Source: Ilumatobacteraceae bacterium (GTDB lineage: Bacteria; Actinomycetota; Acidimicrobiia; Acidimicrobiales; Ilumatobacteraceae). Taken from it: a stretch of DNA of 64,000 nucleotides. The DNA is taken from NCBI GenBank assembly GCA_033344875.1, contig JAWPMO010000001.1, forward strand, positions 124,001 to 188,000, written 5' to 3'. The position numbers were made by a program, and so were the translations under genes. The notes under the pieces were generated by a model. That model was not told the origin of the DNA, made no database searches, and saw only the letters and a list, made by a program, of their open reading frames with translations. Each line of letters begins with the position of its first letter. Within the stretch, counting starts at the first letter, position 1. This document shows positions 1 to 8,555 of the stretch, piece by piece.

Positions 1-64
1 CGTGTTGCTGAACGCGGTCGCCGACATCATGTACGCCTATCTCGACCCCAGGATCCGCCGATGA
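1..64 (+). CDS. ABC transporter permease, C-terminal end (DppB/OppB type), partial
   Basis: The first 64 bases read without a stop as the last 20 codons of a gene that begins before the window. The peptide ends YAYLDPRIRR, the usual C-terminus of DppB/OppB-type peptide permeases. Its TGA overlaps the ATG of the next permease (ATGA at 61-64), as expected for a translationally coupled dpp/opp operon. The identification rests on the tail motif and on the three genes that follow. Confidence 0.75.
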   Translation, partial: VLLNAVADIMYAYLDPRIRR

Positions 65-1089
65 ACACCGAGAATCAGGGCACACCGCCGATCACGGGCG
101 AGGGCAACTCCTCGATCGCCGGCAGTGTCGTCACCGACGCCATGACCTACGACGAGACCGCCATCGCCGGCGACATCGACCGAGAGTTCACGGTCGAATC
201 CAAGACGCAGCGCCAACTCGTCATCTCCCGCTTCTTCCGCCACCGGTTGGCCATGGTCAGCCTCGCGATCCTGGTCGCGATGGTGATCCTCGCCTACGTC
301 GGTCTGCCCCTGTGGAAGTACCCGGCCGACAAGAGCGGCATCCTCGAAGACGGTGGCCGCCCGACGCTCGACGCGATCCCGTGGCTCGACGGTGACGGGC
401 TCCAGCTCGGTGAGCACCCGTTCGGCCAGGACAACATCGGTCGTGACTACTTCGCCGTGACGCTCCGTGGCGCCCAGCAGAGCCTGCTGATCGCCGCCGT
501 CGCCGGTCTGCTGGCCACCTTCATCGGCACGGTCGTCGGCGGACTCGCCGGCTACTACCGCGGATGGGTCGACAACGTGCTCATGCGCTTCGTCGACGTG
601 CTGTTCACGATCCCGCTCCTGGTCGTGGCCGCCGTGCTCGGCCGTCGCATCCAGTCCGACAGCTTCCTGGTGGTCGCGCTGATCATCGCGCTGGCGTCGT
701 GGCTCACGACGTCCCGTGTGGTCAGGGCCGAGTTCATGTCGCTGCGCGAGAAGGAGTTCGTCGAAGCAGCCCGCGCCATGGGTGCGAGCAACTCGCGGAT
801 CATGTGGAAGCACATCCTGCCCAACGTGATCGGATCGGTGATCGTGCTCGGCACACTTCTGATCTCGGCCGCGATCCTGGTCGAAACGGCGCTCGCGTAT
901 CTGGGTATCGGTGGTGGTGAGATCTCGCTCGGCAAGCAGGTCTCCAACTACCAGACGGCGTTCAACACGCGGCCGTGGCTGTTCTGGTGGCCGGGACTGT
1001 TCATCGTGACGATCGCACTGTGCATCAACTTCATCGGTGACGGCCTGCGCGACGCGTTCGACCCCCGCCAGACGCGGGTCCGTCAATGA
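61..1089 (+). CDS. Peptide ABC transporter permease, DppC/OppC type
   Basis: This 342-aa inner-membrane permease is the second channel subunit of a dipeptide/oligopeptide importer. A cytoplasmic N-terminal stretch of about 55 residues precedes the first membrane helix (about residues 60-85), then comes the OppC-type extracytoplasmic insert and a five-helix binding-protein-dependent transport domain from about residue 135. The EAA loop that docks the ATPases is visible as EAARAMGASNSRIMWKHILP near residue 235. The C-terminus DGLRDAFDPR is typical of the family. It is coupled by 4-nt overlaps to the permease before it and the ATPase after it. The substrate-binding protein must lie upstream of the window, so the exact peptide substrate cannot be told. 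Confidence 0.93.
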   Translation: MNTENQGTPPITGEGNSSIAGSVVTDAMTYDETAIAGDIDREFTVESKTQRQLVISRFFRHRLAMVSLAILVAMVILAYVGLPLWKYPADKSGILEDGGRPTLDAIPWLDGDGLQLGEHPFGQDNIGRDYFAVTLRGAQQSLLIAAVAGLLATFIGTVVGGLAGYYRGWVDNVLMRFVDVLFTIPLLVVAAVLGRRIQSDSFLVVALIIALASWLTTSRVVRAEFMSLREKEFVEAARAMGASNSRIMWKHILPNVIGSVIVLGTLLISAAILVETALAYLGIGGGEISLGKQVSNYQTAFNTRPWLFWWPGLFIVTIALCINFIGDGLRDAFDPRQTRVRQ

Positions 1090-2150
1090 GCGCCGACACG
1101 GGCAGCGACGTGTCCAAGAGCGATGAGATCCTGCTCGACGTCGACGACCTGAACGTCACCTTCCCGTCCGAGGACGGCATGGTGATGGCGGTACGCGGTG
1201 TCAGCTACCAGGTGCGACGCAACGAGGTGTTCGGCATCGTCGGCGAGTCGGGTTCCGGCAAGTCGGTGTCGCAGATGGCGCTCATGGGTCTGCTGCCGAA
1301 GACGGCGTTGATCACCGGCACGGCCAGGTACCTGGGCAACGACCTGATCGGCGTGCCCGACCGCCAGGTCCGGCATCACCGCGGGAACGACATCTCGATG
1401 ATCTTCCAGGATCCGATGACGTCGCTCAACCCGGTGTACACGATCGGCTACCAGCTCGGCGAGATCGTTCGTGCGCACCACCGGGTGACGCCGAAGGAAG
1501 CCAAGATGCGTGCGATCGACGCCTTGCAGCTCGTCGGAATCCCGCAGCCCAAGCAGCGGGCCGATTCGTACCCGCACGAGTTCTCGGGTGGCATGCGCCA
1601 GCGCGTCATGATCGCGATGGCGATGATGAACGATCCCGACATCATCATCGCCGACGAGCCGACTACTGCGCTCGACGTGACCGTGCAGGCGCAGATCCTC
1701 GAGACGTTGATGTCGGTCAAGGACGAGCTCGGCGCCGCGATCATCCTGATCACCCACGACCTCGGTGTGATCGCCGGCGCCGCCGATCGGGTCGCGGTCA
1801 TGTACGGCGGGCGCTTCGTCGAACGTGGTTCGGTCGACGAGATCTTCGAGATCCCGCGCATGCCCTACACGCTCGGACTCCTCGGTTCGATCCCGTCGCT
1901 CGACCAGGACGAAGACGAACTGACACCGATCCCCGGCACGCCTCCGAGCCTCGTGAATCCGCCCGACGGTTGCCCGTTCGAGCCGCGTTGCACGATGGCG
2001 ATCGACACGTGTCGCAAGGTCGAGCCCGACCTCGAACCGACCGAGCGGCCCGATCACCTGGCTGCGTGCCACCGGTGGGAAGACCTGGTCGGCCTGTCCG
2101 ATGAGCTGAAGGCGTTCAAGCGTCCCGCCGAGAACCAGGGAGCGATCTGA
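1086..2150 (+). CDS. Peptide ABC transporter ATP-binding protein, DppD/OppD type
   Basis: This 354-aa ATPase powers the importer together with the next gene. Walker A GESGSGKS lies near residue 55, the signature FSGGMRQR near residue 162, Walker [13 protein letters not shown] near residue 185 and the H-loop ITHDLG near residue 220. The C-terminal extension has the Opp/Dpp-specific cysteine-rich segment ([10 protein letters not shown], then DTCRKVEP), which separates this family from other ABC ATPases. Its start overlaps the permease stop (ATGA) and its own stop overlaps the next start (TGATG), so the three genes form one tightly coupled operon. Confidence 0.95.
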   Translation: MSADTGSDVSKSDEILLDVDDLNVTFPSEDGMVMAVRGVSYQVRRNEVFGIVGESGSGKSVSQMALMGLLPKTALITGTARYLGNDLIGVPDRQVRHHRGNDISMIFQDPMTSLNPVYTIGYQLGEIVRAHHRVTPKEAKMRAIDALQLVGIPQPKQRADSYPHEFSGGMRQRVMIAMAMMNDPDIIIADEPTTALDVTVQAQILETLMSVKDELGAAIILITHDLGVIAGAADRVAVMYGGRFVERGSVDEIFEIPRMPYTLGLLGSIPSLDQDEDELTPIPGTPPSLVNPPDGCPFEPRCTMAIDTCRKVEPDLEPTERPDHLAACHRWEDLVGLSDELKAFKRPAENQGAI

Positions 2151-3166
2151 TGGCCCTCCTCGAAGTCCGTGACCTCGTCAAGGAGTTCCCGGTCAACAGT
2201 GGTGGCCTCATCCGACGTCAGGTCGGCAAGGTCCACGCGGTGTCCGGTGTGTCGTTCGACCTCGACGCAGGGGAGACGCTCGGTCTCGTCGGCGAGTCGG
2301 GTTCGGGCAAGAGCACCACGGGCCGAGCGATCCTGCAGCTCCACGAACCGACTTCCGGATCGGTCAAGTACGACGGCCGCGAGCTGATCGGCCTCGACCG
2401 TCGACAGCTCCGCGATCTGCGCAGAGACATCCAGATGGTGTTCCAGGACCCGTACGCATCGCTCAACCCGAAGATGCCGGTCAACGACATCGTCGCCGAG
2501 CCGTTCGTGATCCACGAGGATCTGAGCGCATCCGAGCGCCACGAGAAGGTCGCCGACCTGCTCAAGGCCGTCGGACTGCGCCCCGAGCACGGCAACCGCT
2601 ACCCGCACGAGTTCTCCGGTGGCCAGCGTCAGCGCATCGGTATCGCCCGGTCGCTCGCTCTCGACCCCGGTTTCATCGTGCTCGACGAGCCGGTCTCCGC
2701 GCTCGACGTCAGCGTGCAGGCGGGGGTCATCAACCTGCTGCGCCGTATCCAGGAAGAGCGCAACATCGCGTACCTGTTCATCGCCCACGACCTGTCGGTG
2801 GTGCGCCACGTGTCCGACCGGGTGGCGGTGATGTATCTCGGCAAGATCGTCGAGATCGCCAACCGTCGCGACCTGTACCAGAAGCCGACCCACCCGTACA
2901 CGGCCGCGCTGCTGTCGGCCGTGCCGGTGCCGTCGCCGAGCCGCGAGCGCGAACGCAACCGCATCGTGCTCCAGGGTGACGTGCCGTCGCCGGTAGATCC
3001 GCCCAGCGGGTGCCGGTTCCGGACCCGCTGCTGGCGAGCCACCGACGTCTGCGCCGAAGTGGAGCCGCCGCTCGTGGAACGTTTCGAGGGATCGTTCTCG
3101 GCGTGCCACCACCCGCTCGAGCCGGGTGAGCCGATCGAGGTCACGGCCGCTCACGCCTCCGCCTGA
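2150..3166 (+). CDS. Peptide ABC transporter ATP-binding protein, DppF/OppF type
   Basis: This is the 338-aa second ATPase of the peptide importer, pairing with the DppD-like subunit at the cytoplasmic face. It shows Walker [12 protein letters not shown] near residue 47, signature [10 protein letters not shown] near residue 155, Walker [14 protein letters not shown] and H-loop IAHDLSVV. The C-terminal cysteine-containing tail ([21 protein letters not shown]) is the family hallmark. It is the last gene of the operon: only 5 nt separate it from the following membrane-protein gene, which may be co-transcribed but is unrelated. Confidence 0.95.
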   Translation: MALLEVRDLVKEFPVNSGGLIRRQVGKVHAVSGVSFDLDAGETLGLVGESGSGKSTTGRAILQLHEPTSGSVKYDGRELIGLDRRQLRDLRRDIQMVFQDPYASLNPKMPVNDIVAEPFVIHEDLSASERHEKVADLLKAVGLRPEHGNRYPHEFSGGQRQRIGIARSLALDPGFIVLDEPVSALDVSVQAGVINLLRRIQEERNIAYLFIAHDLSVVRHVSDRVAVMYLGKIVEIANRRDLYQKPTHPYTAALLSAVPVPSPSRERERNRIVLQGDVPSPVDPPSGCRFRTRCWRATDVCAEVEPPLVERFEGSFSACHHPLEPGEPIEVTAAHASA

Positions 3167-3171
3167 TCGGC

Positions 3172-3726
3172 GTGGCGATCTTCTCGAACGTTCCCGTCTA
3201 CGACGACCGCTCGATCACCCTGCACTCCACCTGGACCGGCATCGTGATGTCGTTCCTCGGCGCGACCATGTTCTTCGCGTTCTCGGTCCTGCTCGTCTGG
3301 GACATCGGCGCGAACCTGGTCACCGTCGGGTTGCTGGTGTTGTCGGTGCTCTTCGCCGGGGTGGCCGTGTTCGACCTGCCGATCTCGGCCGAGTTCCGTC
3401 GTGACGGCGTGGTCCGGCGCACGCTGCTGCGGCATCAGTTCATCGAGTGGGACCGCCTCAACCGTCTGCGGCGCCTCCGGGTGGGTGTGTGGCGGACGCG
3501 GCGCGACGGGCGCGGCGGCGGACTGATCGCCGACATCAAGGGTCGCAACTACGTGCTCGTCGACACGATGGAGAGCGCGATCGAGTTCGACGACATCCGA
3601 CGACTGTTGGGGGAGTGGGCCGACGCCCTTGCGCTCAACGACGAACTGCGTCCGCCCGACGGCCGTAGCCCGACGTGGTTGTATCGCCGCGATCGTTGGA
3701 AGCCGGACTCGGCCAGGAGCAGATAG
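3172..3726 (+). CDS. Small membrane protein, possible bacterial PH-like domain
   Basis: This 184-aa protein has no family that I recognise with certainty. Two hydrophobic helices (about residues 22-43 and 48-68) are followed by a basic soluble region of about 110 residues that alternates beta-like stretches (RRDGVVRRTLLRHQFIEWD, LIADIKGRNYVLVDTM). Two helices followed by a strand-rich region is the layout of many bacterial PH-domain membrane proteins, so that is my best guess. The GTG start sits 5 nt after the oppF stop. The coding end overlaps the promoter region of secG. Confidence 0.6.
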   Translation: MAIFSNVPVYDDRSITLHSTWTGIVMSFLGATMFFAFSVLLVWDIGANLVTVGLLVLSVLFAGVAVFDLPISAEFRRDGVVRRTLLRHQFIEWDRLNRLRRLRVGVWRTRRDGRGGGLIADIKGRNYVLVDTMESAIEFDDIRRLLGEWADALALNDELRPPDGRSPTWLYRRDRWKPDSARSR

Positions 3727-3737
3727 CATGCCCAATC

Positions 3738-3980
3738 GTGCGTGACGTCATGCTGTACATCGTGTTGGTGATCAATGTGGTCTCCATGTTCGCCCTGATC
3801 GCCGGCATCCTGCTGCACAGTGGGCGTGGCGGTGGTTTGTCCGACATGTTCGGCGGCGGCAGCGGCGCGGCCCTCGGGTCGACCGCAGCGGAGCGCAACC
3901 TGAACCGCATCACCTTCGTGTTGTCGCTGGTGTGGATTTTCACGTTGGTTGCTCTGAGTTTCCTGTTCGTCCGGGTCTGA
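3738..3980 (+). CDS. secG: Protein translocase subunit SecG
   Basis: SecG is the small membrane subunit of the SecYEG channel. The 80-aa product has two membrane helices (LYIVLVINVVSMFALIAGIL and the C-terminal ITFVLSLVWIFTLVALSFLF) joined by the glycine-rich loop GGGLSDMFGGG, which is diagnostic. I chose the GTG at 3738 because a -10-like TAGCAT (3724-3729) lies 8 nt before it, as for a leaderless mRNA; ATG at 3750 is the alternative. The gene is directly upstream of tRNA-Leu. Confidence 0.93.
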   Translation: MRDVMLYIVLVINVVSMFALIAGILLHSGRGGGLSDMFGGGSGAALGSTAAERNLNRITFVLSLVWIFTLVALSFLFVRV

Positions 3981-4016
3981 CAGCCGATAGCCTGGCGGCT
4001 CACGCAACACAGTCAC

Positions 4017-4102
4017 GTCGGAGTGGCGGAATGGCAGACGCGCTAGCTTGAGGTGCTAGTGCCCTACTAATGGGCGTGGGGGTTCAAGTCCCCCCTCCGA
4101 CA
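4017..4102 (+). tRNA. tRNA-Leu (anticodon GAG)
   Basis: The 86-nt cloverleaf has acceptor stem GTCGGAG (4017-4023) pairing with CTCCGAC (4095-4101), anticodon stem CTAGC/GCTAG around loop TTGAGGT (anticodon GAG at 4050-4052), a long class-II variable arm, and a T arm with GGTTCAAGTCC. The discriminator A at 4102 is followed by CAAC, so CCA is not encoded here. The sequence CTCCGACACCA, with an encoded CCA, occurs at 8546-8556 instead, which indicates that the last bases here were replaced when the adjacent element integrated. Confidence 0.97.
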
Positions 4103-5516
4103 CAACAGGTCCCGTACCACTGGGGTGGAGTCCGACCTCGTCGAGTTTGACGAGGAAGGGCGGAGCCCCGGTGACGGTGACTTCGAGCCGGTCGGCGTGA
4201 ATCGTGACGGTTTCGATGAGTTCTTCGACGAGCACGCGGCGTTCTTTGTCGTTGGCGTTGGCCCAGATGTCGTCGAAGTCGAAGTCGGGATCGCGCAGGA
4301 GTGCGGCGGCTCGTTCGAAGGCTTGTGCGAGTGCGTTGGTGGTCTTGGCGGTTTCGAGGGTTTCGGCGTGGTCGGCTTCGAGGGCGTTGATCTTGTCGGT
4401 GATCTGGCGTTCTTGGGCGGCGAAGTAGTCGTCGGTGATCTTGTCGTCGAGATACAGCTGGAGAAGCCTGTCGCGTTTCCTGGTCAGGTTGGCCAGCGCT
4501 CCGGAGCGTGTCGGCTCCGCCGCCCCGCCTCCGGCTCGCTCGGCCTTTCCTGCGAGCTGAAACCGGATCGCGTCGATCAGCTGGTCATCGGTGCGCAGCA
4601 GCTCGATGCCGAGACGTGCCGCGCGATGTAGCCCGGCAGCGGAACGGCCGGGGATGCGGCAGCCGTGGCCGCGGTGTCGGCACCGGTAGATCGGTTGGTT
4701 TCGTCCGTTGGTGTCGATCGCGGTGAGACGCCCGCAGAGGCCGCAGCGGACGCGGCCGGTGAGCAGGTCGGTGCCACGGCGTCGTCCAGGGACGTGCCCG
4801 CGGTGGGCAGCGTCGAACTGCTCCGGCGAGACGAGGGCTTCGTGTCGGCCGGGGAACCAATCGTCACGGATGCAGACTTCTCCCAGGTAGACCCGGTTCT
4901 GCAGTAGGTGCCGGACACGGGAGTACTTGAGCCCGGTCGCGTCGGAGACCTGGGGCAGTGATGCGCCGGCGGCCCGGGCCTCGAACGCCCGGCGGACGAG
5001 ATAAGCATCGTCGTTCGCGACGAGGACCCGGTCGACGAGGTCGTAACCGATGGGCGGGGTGTTGAGCCAGTACCCGGCGCGGGTGAGTTCGTGCATGCTC
5101 GTCGTGACATTCTCGATGATCTTCTCGCGTTCCAGCTGCGCCAACAGCCCGTGCATGCCCGCCGTAAACCGCCCCGAGGCTGTGACGGATTCGACGGTGC
5201 CTTCGCTGAGTGAGTGCACGATGACGCAGTGACGCTCGAACAGCTTCAGGAGCCGGTTGACGTCGCCTGAGTCACGTGAGAGGCGGTCGATGCGCCACAC
5301 GATCAGGTTCGCGACCTGGTCGGCTTCGATCAGCTCGATCAGCTGTTGCATTGCAGGCCGGTCGAGGTTCTTGCCCGACAGGCCTTCGTCGCACAGGAAC
5401 CGGGGTAGCTCGAGGCCGTTCGAGCGGGCGTACTCGGCACAGCGTTTCCGTTGGGCAGCGGGGGAGTGCTCGACTTGGTCGTCAGTCGATACCCGGACGT
5501 ATCCGATCGTCAGCAT
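4056..5516 (-). CDS. Large serine recombinase (site-specific integrase/excisionase)
   Basis: This 486-aa enzyme has a resolvase-type catalytic domain at residues 1-150 (GYVRVSTDDQ with nucleophile Ser10; IVWRIDRLSRDSGD), a recombinase domain (about 155-270), a zinc ribbon (VRCGLCG...YRCRHRGHGC) and a coiled-coil region near 360-420. This order is that of large serine integrases that need no host factors. The start is the ATG at 5516, matching the family N-terminus MLTIGYVRVST; an upstream in-frame extension to 5618 is not conserved. The last 15 codons (SEGGLEPPRPLVGH) are encoded by the complement of the tRNA-Leu gene, so the frame crosses the attachment core and its tail depends on integration state. 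It is the presumed mover of the 4094-8553 element. Confidence 0.9.
   Translation of the reverse strand: MLTIGYVRVSTDDQVEHSPAAQRKRCAEYARSNGLELPRFLCDEGLSGKNLDRPAMQQLIELIEADQVANLIVWRIDRLSRDSGDVNRLLKLFERHCVIVHSLSEGTVESVTASGRFTAGMHGLLAQLEREKIIENVTTSMHELTRAGYWLNTPPIGYDLVDRVLVANDDAYLVRRAFEARAAGASLPQVSDATGLKYSRVRHLLQNRVYLGEVCIRDDWFPGRHEALVSPEQFDAAHRGHVPGRRRGTDLLTGRVRCGLCGRLTAIDTNGRNQPIYRCRHRGHGCRIPGRSAAGLHRAARLGIELLRTDDQLIDAIRFQLAGKAERAGGGAAEPTRSGALANLTRKRDRLLQLYLDDKITDDYFAAQERQITDKINALEADHAETLETAKTTNALAQAFERAAALLRDPDFDFDDIWANANDKERRVLVEELIETVTIHADRLEVTVTGAPPFLVKLDEVGLHPSGTGPVVSEGGLEPPRPLVGH
4094..4103. repeat. attL core (direct repeat with 8544-8553)
   Basis: CCTCCGACAC spans the end of the tRNA-Leu acceptor stem, the discriminator base and the next base. 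The identical 10-mer at 8544-8553 is the presumed attR. A short core is normal for serine integrases. Confidence 0.7.
4108..4119. repeat. Inner inverted repeat, left end of element
   Basis: GGTCCCGTACCA here matches the reverse complement of 8520-8531 at 11 of 12 positions. It starts 4 nt inside the left core, while the right copy ends 12 nt inside the right core. It could be part of the recombinase binding sites; this is not demonstrated. Confidence 0.4.
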
Positions 5517-5647
5517 CAGCAAACTCCTCGGCTGGGTGGTGTGACCAGGACCATACGCGCTCGCGCCGAGTGCGTCGGAGATCAAGAGCGTTCCGCCATC
5601 GCCCACCGGGCTCGGCAACTCAGAAGGGGAGTGCCCAAGGAGGTACT

Positions 5648-5737
5648 GTGCAGTTTGAGGGTGCTGTATTACAGAGAACGCACCCGCAACACATTCTGTG
5701 GACGTTTACGGGCGAGATTCGGAGATTCACTGGCTAG
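5648..5737 (+). CDS. Possible 29-aa leader ORF before the element NTPase
   Basis: A strong Shine-Dalgarno AAGGAGGT (5638-5645) is followed by a GTG at 5648 opening a 29-codon frame that ends at 5737. It overlaps the first 40 nt of the 925-aa NTPase gene, which itself has no ribosome binding site. The peptide resembles nothing known. It may be a translation-coupling leader or a chance frame; an alternative reading is that the Shine-Dalgarno is left over from a rearranged start. Confidence 0.25.
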   Translation: MQFEGAVLQRTHPQHILWTFTGEIRRFTG

Positions 5738-8475
5738 CCGAGTCGCGCGCGGGCCTTGCGGTTCTGGTCGGTGACTCAGGTGTCGGCAAGTCGACAGTCC
5801 TTCGGCAGGCCCAGACAGCCTCGGCTGATGCGATCGCCCCAGCTCCCGTGCTGATGTCCCGCGCGCCCGGCAGCCTTCAGATCGCGTTGCTCGATGCACT
5901 GGGGAGTGCGGTAGCGATGATCGCCATCAGGGAAGATGCCCTGCAACGGATCGGGCGCACGCTCGTAGATGCCGCTGAGCGGGTAGGGCAAGCCCGCCTC
6001 AAGGACCTCGGGGCCGCAGTCGGCAACTATCTCCTTCATGCGGTGAGACGTCACCTCGGTGATGACGCTGCTCAGGTGTTATCGGACATGGCCGACTCTC
6101 TCATCGCCTCCCAGGGTGAGTCGCTATCGGCCAGGATCACCGCAGCGAGCGACGACGATGTCGTCGATCTCCTAGTCGGCTTTCTCCAGGAGGCTTCAGC
6201 GCTTGCTGGCGAAACGTCAGTCCTTCTTGCGCTCGATGGACTGGAACGTCTAAGTGATGACGATCAGCGGAGGCTCGCCGACGTGGCGGACAAGCTTCCT
6301 GGCGGCGTTTCTATCCGTGCCAGTTATGCAGCCTCCGACTCCGACTCACGCCGACGTGCCGACGAACTCGCAATAGCGGGCGCGCAGCTCCTGCCCTTGA
6401 CCGGGCTCGACGTGGACGCAGTCAGAGAGTGGCTAGCGAATGTCGGTCTCGACGCTCGGCTAGCGGAAGCAGTCGTCGCGGCGACCAATGGCTATGGCAT
6501 GCACGTCGCGGATGCAATCTCGCTGCTGGCGTTCGATCCGCGCCCAGCCACTCTTCAGGCTCTGACACCAACCGACGTCGTGAGCGCCCGGGCCCGCCTC
6601 GCATGGAACTCCCTAGACTTCTTGACCCAGATTTCCGTTGCCAGACTGCTCGTGTACCCGTCTGCCGTAACGGACGAGCGCGTCTGCCAGTTGCTAGCAA
6701 TGGATGGCTTTGCCTGGCGAGCGCTTCAGCTGCGTCTTATCGATGCAGGTTTGATGGTTGAGTCGGCCAACCCCTGGTTTCACGAATTGCGGCGACGGGT
6801 TCTGTGGGACTTCGTTCTCACCGAGGAAACTAAGCAGAGCGCGCTAGAGGCCGCTCGGATCGAACTGAGCGCCCAACTGGAACTCCCTGGCGCACAGGCT
6901 TCAGACTTCATGACCTTCTCGATGGTCAGCGCGCAGACCATCGATGGAAATGCTCCCGGAGTCAACGAAGCGCTCGCACTGTCAGTTGACGAGTTGGCGA
7001 TTGCAGCGGCCACACTGGAGCTGGTTGAGTTCGATCAAGGCGAACAGGCCATCATTGCATCCCCGGTCGTTCAACATGCCCGATCCGCGTTCGGGTTGGC
7101 CGGCAACGCTGCAGACGCGATCGAGGGTCTCGCAGCAAGCGGCCTTATTCACGTGGCCTCCAACGAGACCACTACTGTCATCGTGCCAACATGGCGGAGC
7201 GCGGACGCTGTGGCGGCCCTCCTTGGGCGGTCGGCGAACGAACTTGGTCGCCTACCTATCACCCAAATTGCGTCGTTGCTGTTCCAGACCGTAGTGGCGC
7301 GCGAGCTCGGCGAGTTCGATCGAGGCATCTACGGCGTCGGCGACCCAGACGGTCCAGAACTTGTCCGACAGCTGGCGGAACTACTGCGCGATATCAACCG
7401 TGGAACTACGCGTCTCCCGCCGCCCGAGACGCCCTGCATGCTGGCCAAGGCGGACTTCGGCGGCGTCCCGCTCTACTTGGCCATCGCGTTCTTCACAGCC
7501 GAGCAGAGAGACGGCGCTCTAGCACGCTTGACCGGGCTAGAGGCTGAAGTGCTCGACACGCTGCTGCGCGTTCACTTTATCGCCCCGAACCCGGGACCGC
7601 CCGTGCCATCCGGGCGCTTCGCCAACGCCTGGCGATTGGTGAGCGGTGCGGTCGACGATTCGCAGCGCTCGAACTTGAGTCTCGATGAAGAGGTGCGGGA
7701 ACGCGTCCAGCTCTTGAATGCTCTTCGCCTTGTGTGCACTCCACTTGAGCGCACGGTGTACGGCCTCGAGCGCGAGATCGGGTACGTGTACGGCGGCGAC
7801 GCATCCGGCAGCACGCTGGTCGAGATCACCGGCCTCAATCAGGCGCTTCGGGTTCCAGGCGACAGTCATCAAGGTCTATTCGTATCGAACGATCGCCTCC
7901 GGATGCTTCATTCGCTTGAGGTTCCCGCTAGCGCACGTTTCGGCCGAGCGACGACCCGATTTGGGATCGCAACCCGGGATGGCATCGAGGCGGAGATCAA
8001 GGCGCTGGATGAGAGCGCAAGATCCTTCAATCAGCATTCCCGGCGTGCTGAGTTTGCGCTGACGGAACATCACCTTGGGCCGGCGCTTGACGAAGCGATG
8101 AAGCGCCGGTACTCGGACGCAGCTCAGATTGTTGGCTCCATGACCGCTGGCCAGCCCGACCTTTCCGTCACCAGAACGCTCATCTTGCTTGAGTTAGACG
8201 AACCGCAGCGTGGCTTCGTCGATGGGGCCCATGCTCGGTTGCTTACCGCTACGTTCGACCACGGCGGAGCCGATCAACCGGAGACTGAGCTAAGGGTGGT
8301 GCCCGGTGATCCAACCACAGGCCACCGCAGGAGTCGTGAGGAACCCCTGGAACGCGTGAAATCAGCCTTCGGTGTTGATACGTCGAACGCGTTGTCTTGG
8401 ACCTCCGGGATGGCGCTCTTCTCCCTATCAGCCATGCTTGGCTATCAAACCGATGAGGTCCGCTTTCGCTATTGA
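5698..8475 (+). CDS. Large P-loop NTPase of unknown function (element cargo)
   Basis: This 925-aa protein begins with the GR-type entry to a nucleotide-binding domain (YGRDSEIHWL), Walker A GDSGVGKST at residues 25-33 and a likely Walker B LLALDGLERL near 176-185, the arrangement of STAND/AAA-like ATPases. Residues 250-350 look like helical and winged segments following such a domain. The remaining 550 residues match no family I can name; there is no obvious nuclease, TIR, protease or membrane segment. The GTG at 5698 is the only usual start after an in-frame stop at 5656 and has no Shine-Dalgarno. The gene appears less GC-rich than the flanking chromosome. Being the sole cargo of a tRNA-integrated element makes a defence or toxin role plausible, but that is inference. 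Confidence 0.75.
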   Translation: MDVYGRDSEIHWLAESRAGLAVLVGDSGVGKSTVLRQAQTASADAIAPAPVLMSRAPGSLQIALLDALGSAVAMIAIREDALQRIGRTLVDAAERVGQARLKDLGAAVGNYLLHAVRRHLGDDAAQVLSDMADSLIASQGESLSARITAASDDDVVDLLVGFLQEASALAGETSVLLALDGLERLSDDDQRRLADVADKLPGGVSIRASYAASDSDSRRRADELAIAGAQLLPLTGLDVDAVREWLANVGLDARLAEAVVAATNGYGMHVADAISLLAFDPRPATLQALTPTDVVSARARLAWNSLDFLTQISVARLLVYPSAVTDERVCQLLAMDGFAWRALQLRLIDAGLMVESANPWFHELRRRVLWDFVLTEETKQSALEAARIELSAQLELPGAQASDFMTFSMVSAQTIDGNAPGVNEALALSVDELAIAAATLELVEFDQGEQAIIASPVVQHARSAFGLAGNAADAIEGLAASGLIHVASNETTTVIVPTWRSADAVAALLGRSANELGRLPITQIASLLFQTVVARELGEFDRGIYGVGDPDGPELVRQLAELLRDINRGTTRLPPPETPCMLAKADFGGVPLYLAIAFFTAEQRDGALARLTGLEAEVLDTLLRVHFIAPNPGPPVPSGRFANAWRLVSGAVDDSQRSNLSLDEEVRERVQLLNALRLVCTPLERTVYGLEREIGYVYGGDASGSTLVEITGLNQALRVPGDSHQGLFVSNDRLRMLHSLEVPASARFGRATTRFGIATRDGIEAEIKALDESARSFNQHSRRAEFALTEHHLGPALDEAMKRRYSDAAQIVGSMTAGQPDLSVTRTLILLELDEPQRGFVDGAHARLLTATFDHGGADQPETELRVVPGDPTTGHRRSREEPLERVKSAFGVDTSNALSWTSGMALFSLSAMLGYQTDEVRFRY

Positions 8476-8519
8476 TCGGATCCTTGAACGCGTCCTGCGT
8501 CAGCCAAGCCGCCAGTGGC

Positions 8520-8531
8520 TGGTACGGGATC
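8520..8531. repeat. Inner inverted repeat, right end of element
   Basis: TGGTACGGGATC is the inverted partner of 4108-4119 with one mismatch. It lies 12 nt inside the attR core. Confidence 0.4.
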
Positions 8532-8543
8532 GCGTCGTTCGGT

Positions 8544-8553
8544 CCTCCGACAC
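8544..8553. repeat. attR core with displaced tRNA-Leu 3' end
   Basis: This is the second copy of CCTCCGACAC. It is followed directly by CA, giving ...CTCCGACACCA: a discriminator A plus encoded CCA, and then by a terminator. This looks like the original 3' end of the tRNA gene, separated from its body by 4.45 kb of inserted DNA. Confidence 0.7.
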
Positions 8554-8555
8554 CA

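Larger units (their letters stand above)
4094..8553. mobile_element. Compact integrated element at the 3' end of tRNA-Leu
   Basis: Seen: a 10-bp direct repeat CCTCCGACAC, the tRNA 3' end, bounds the region (4094-4103 and 8544-8553). The left copy completes the functional tRNA; the right copy continues into an encoded CCA and a strong terminator, the expected original downstream sequence of a tRNA gene. Between them lie only a serine recombinase and one large NTPase gene. The 12-bp GGTCCCGTACCA at 4108-4119 recurs inverted with one mismatch at 8520-8531, near the other end. Inference: a 4.45-kb integrative element with attL inside the tRNA and attR at 8544. No conjugation, replication or phage structural genes are present, so it is a minimal integrative unit or a remnant. 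Confidence 0.8.

Noticed and set aside
4125-4631. Plus-strand coding frame opposite the recombinase
   Set aside because: Low-complexity Gly/Val/Glu product with no start signal; the minus strand encodes a complete serine recombinase.
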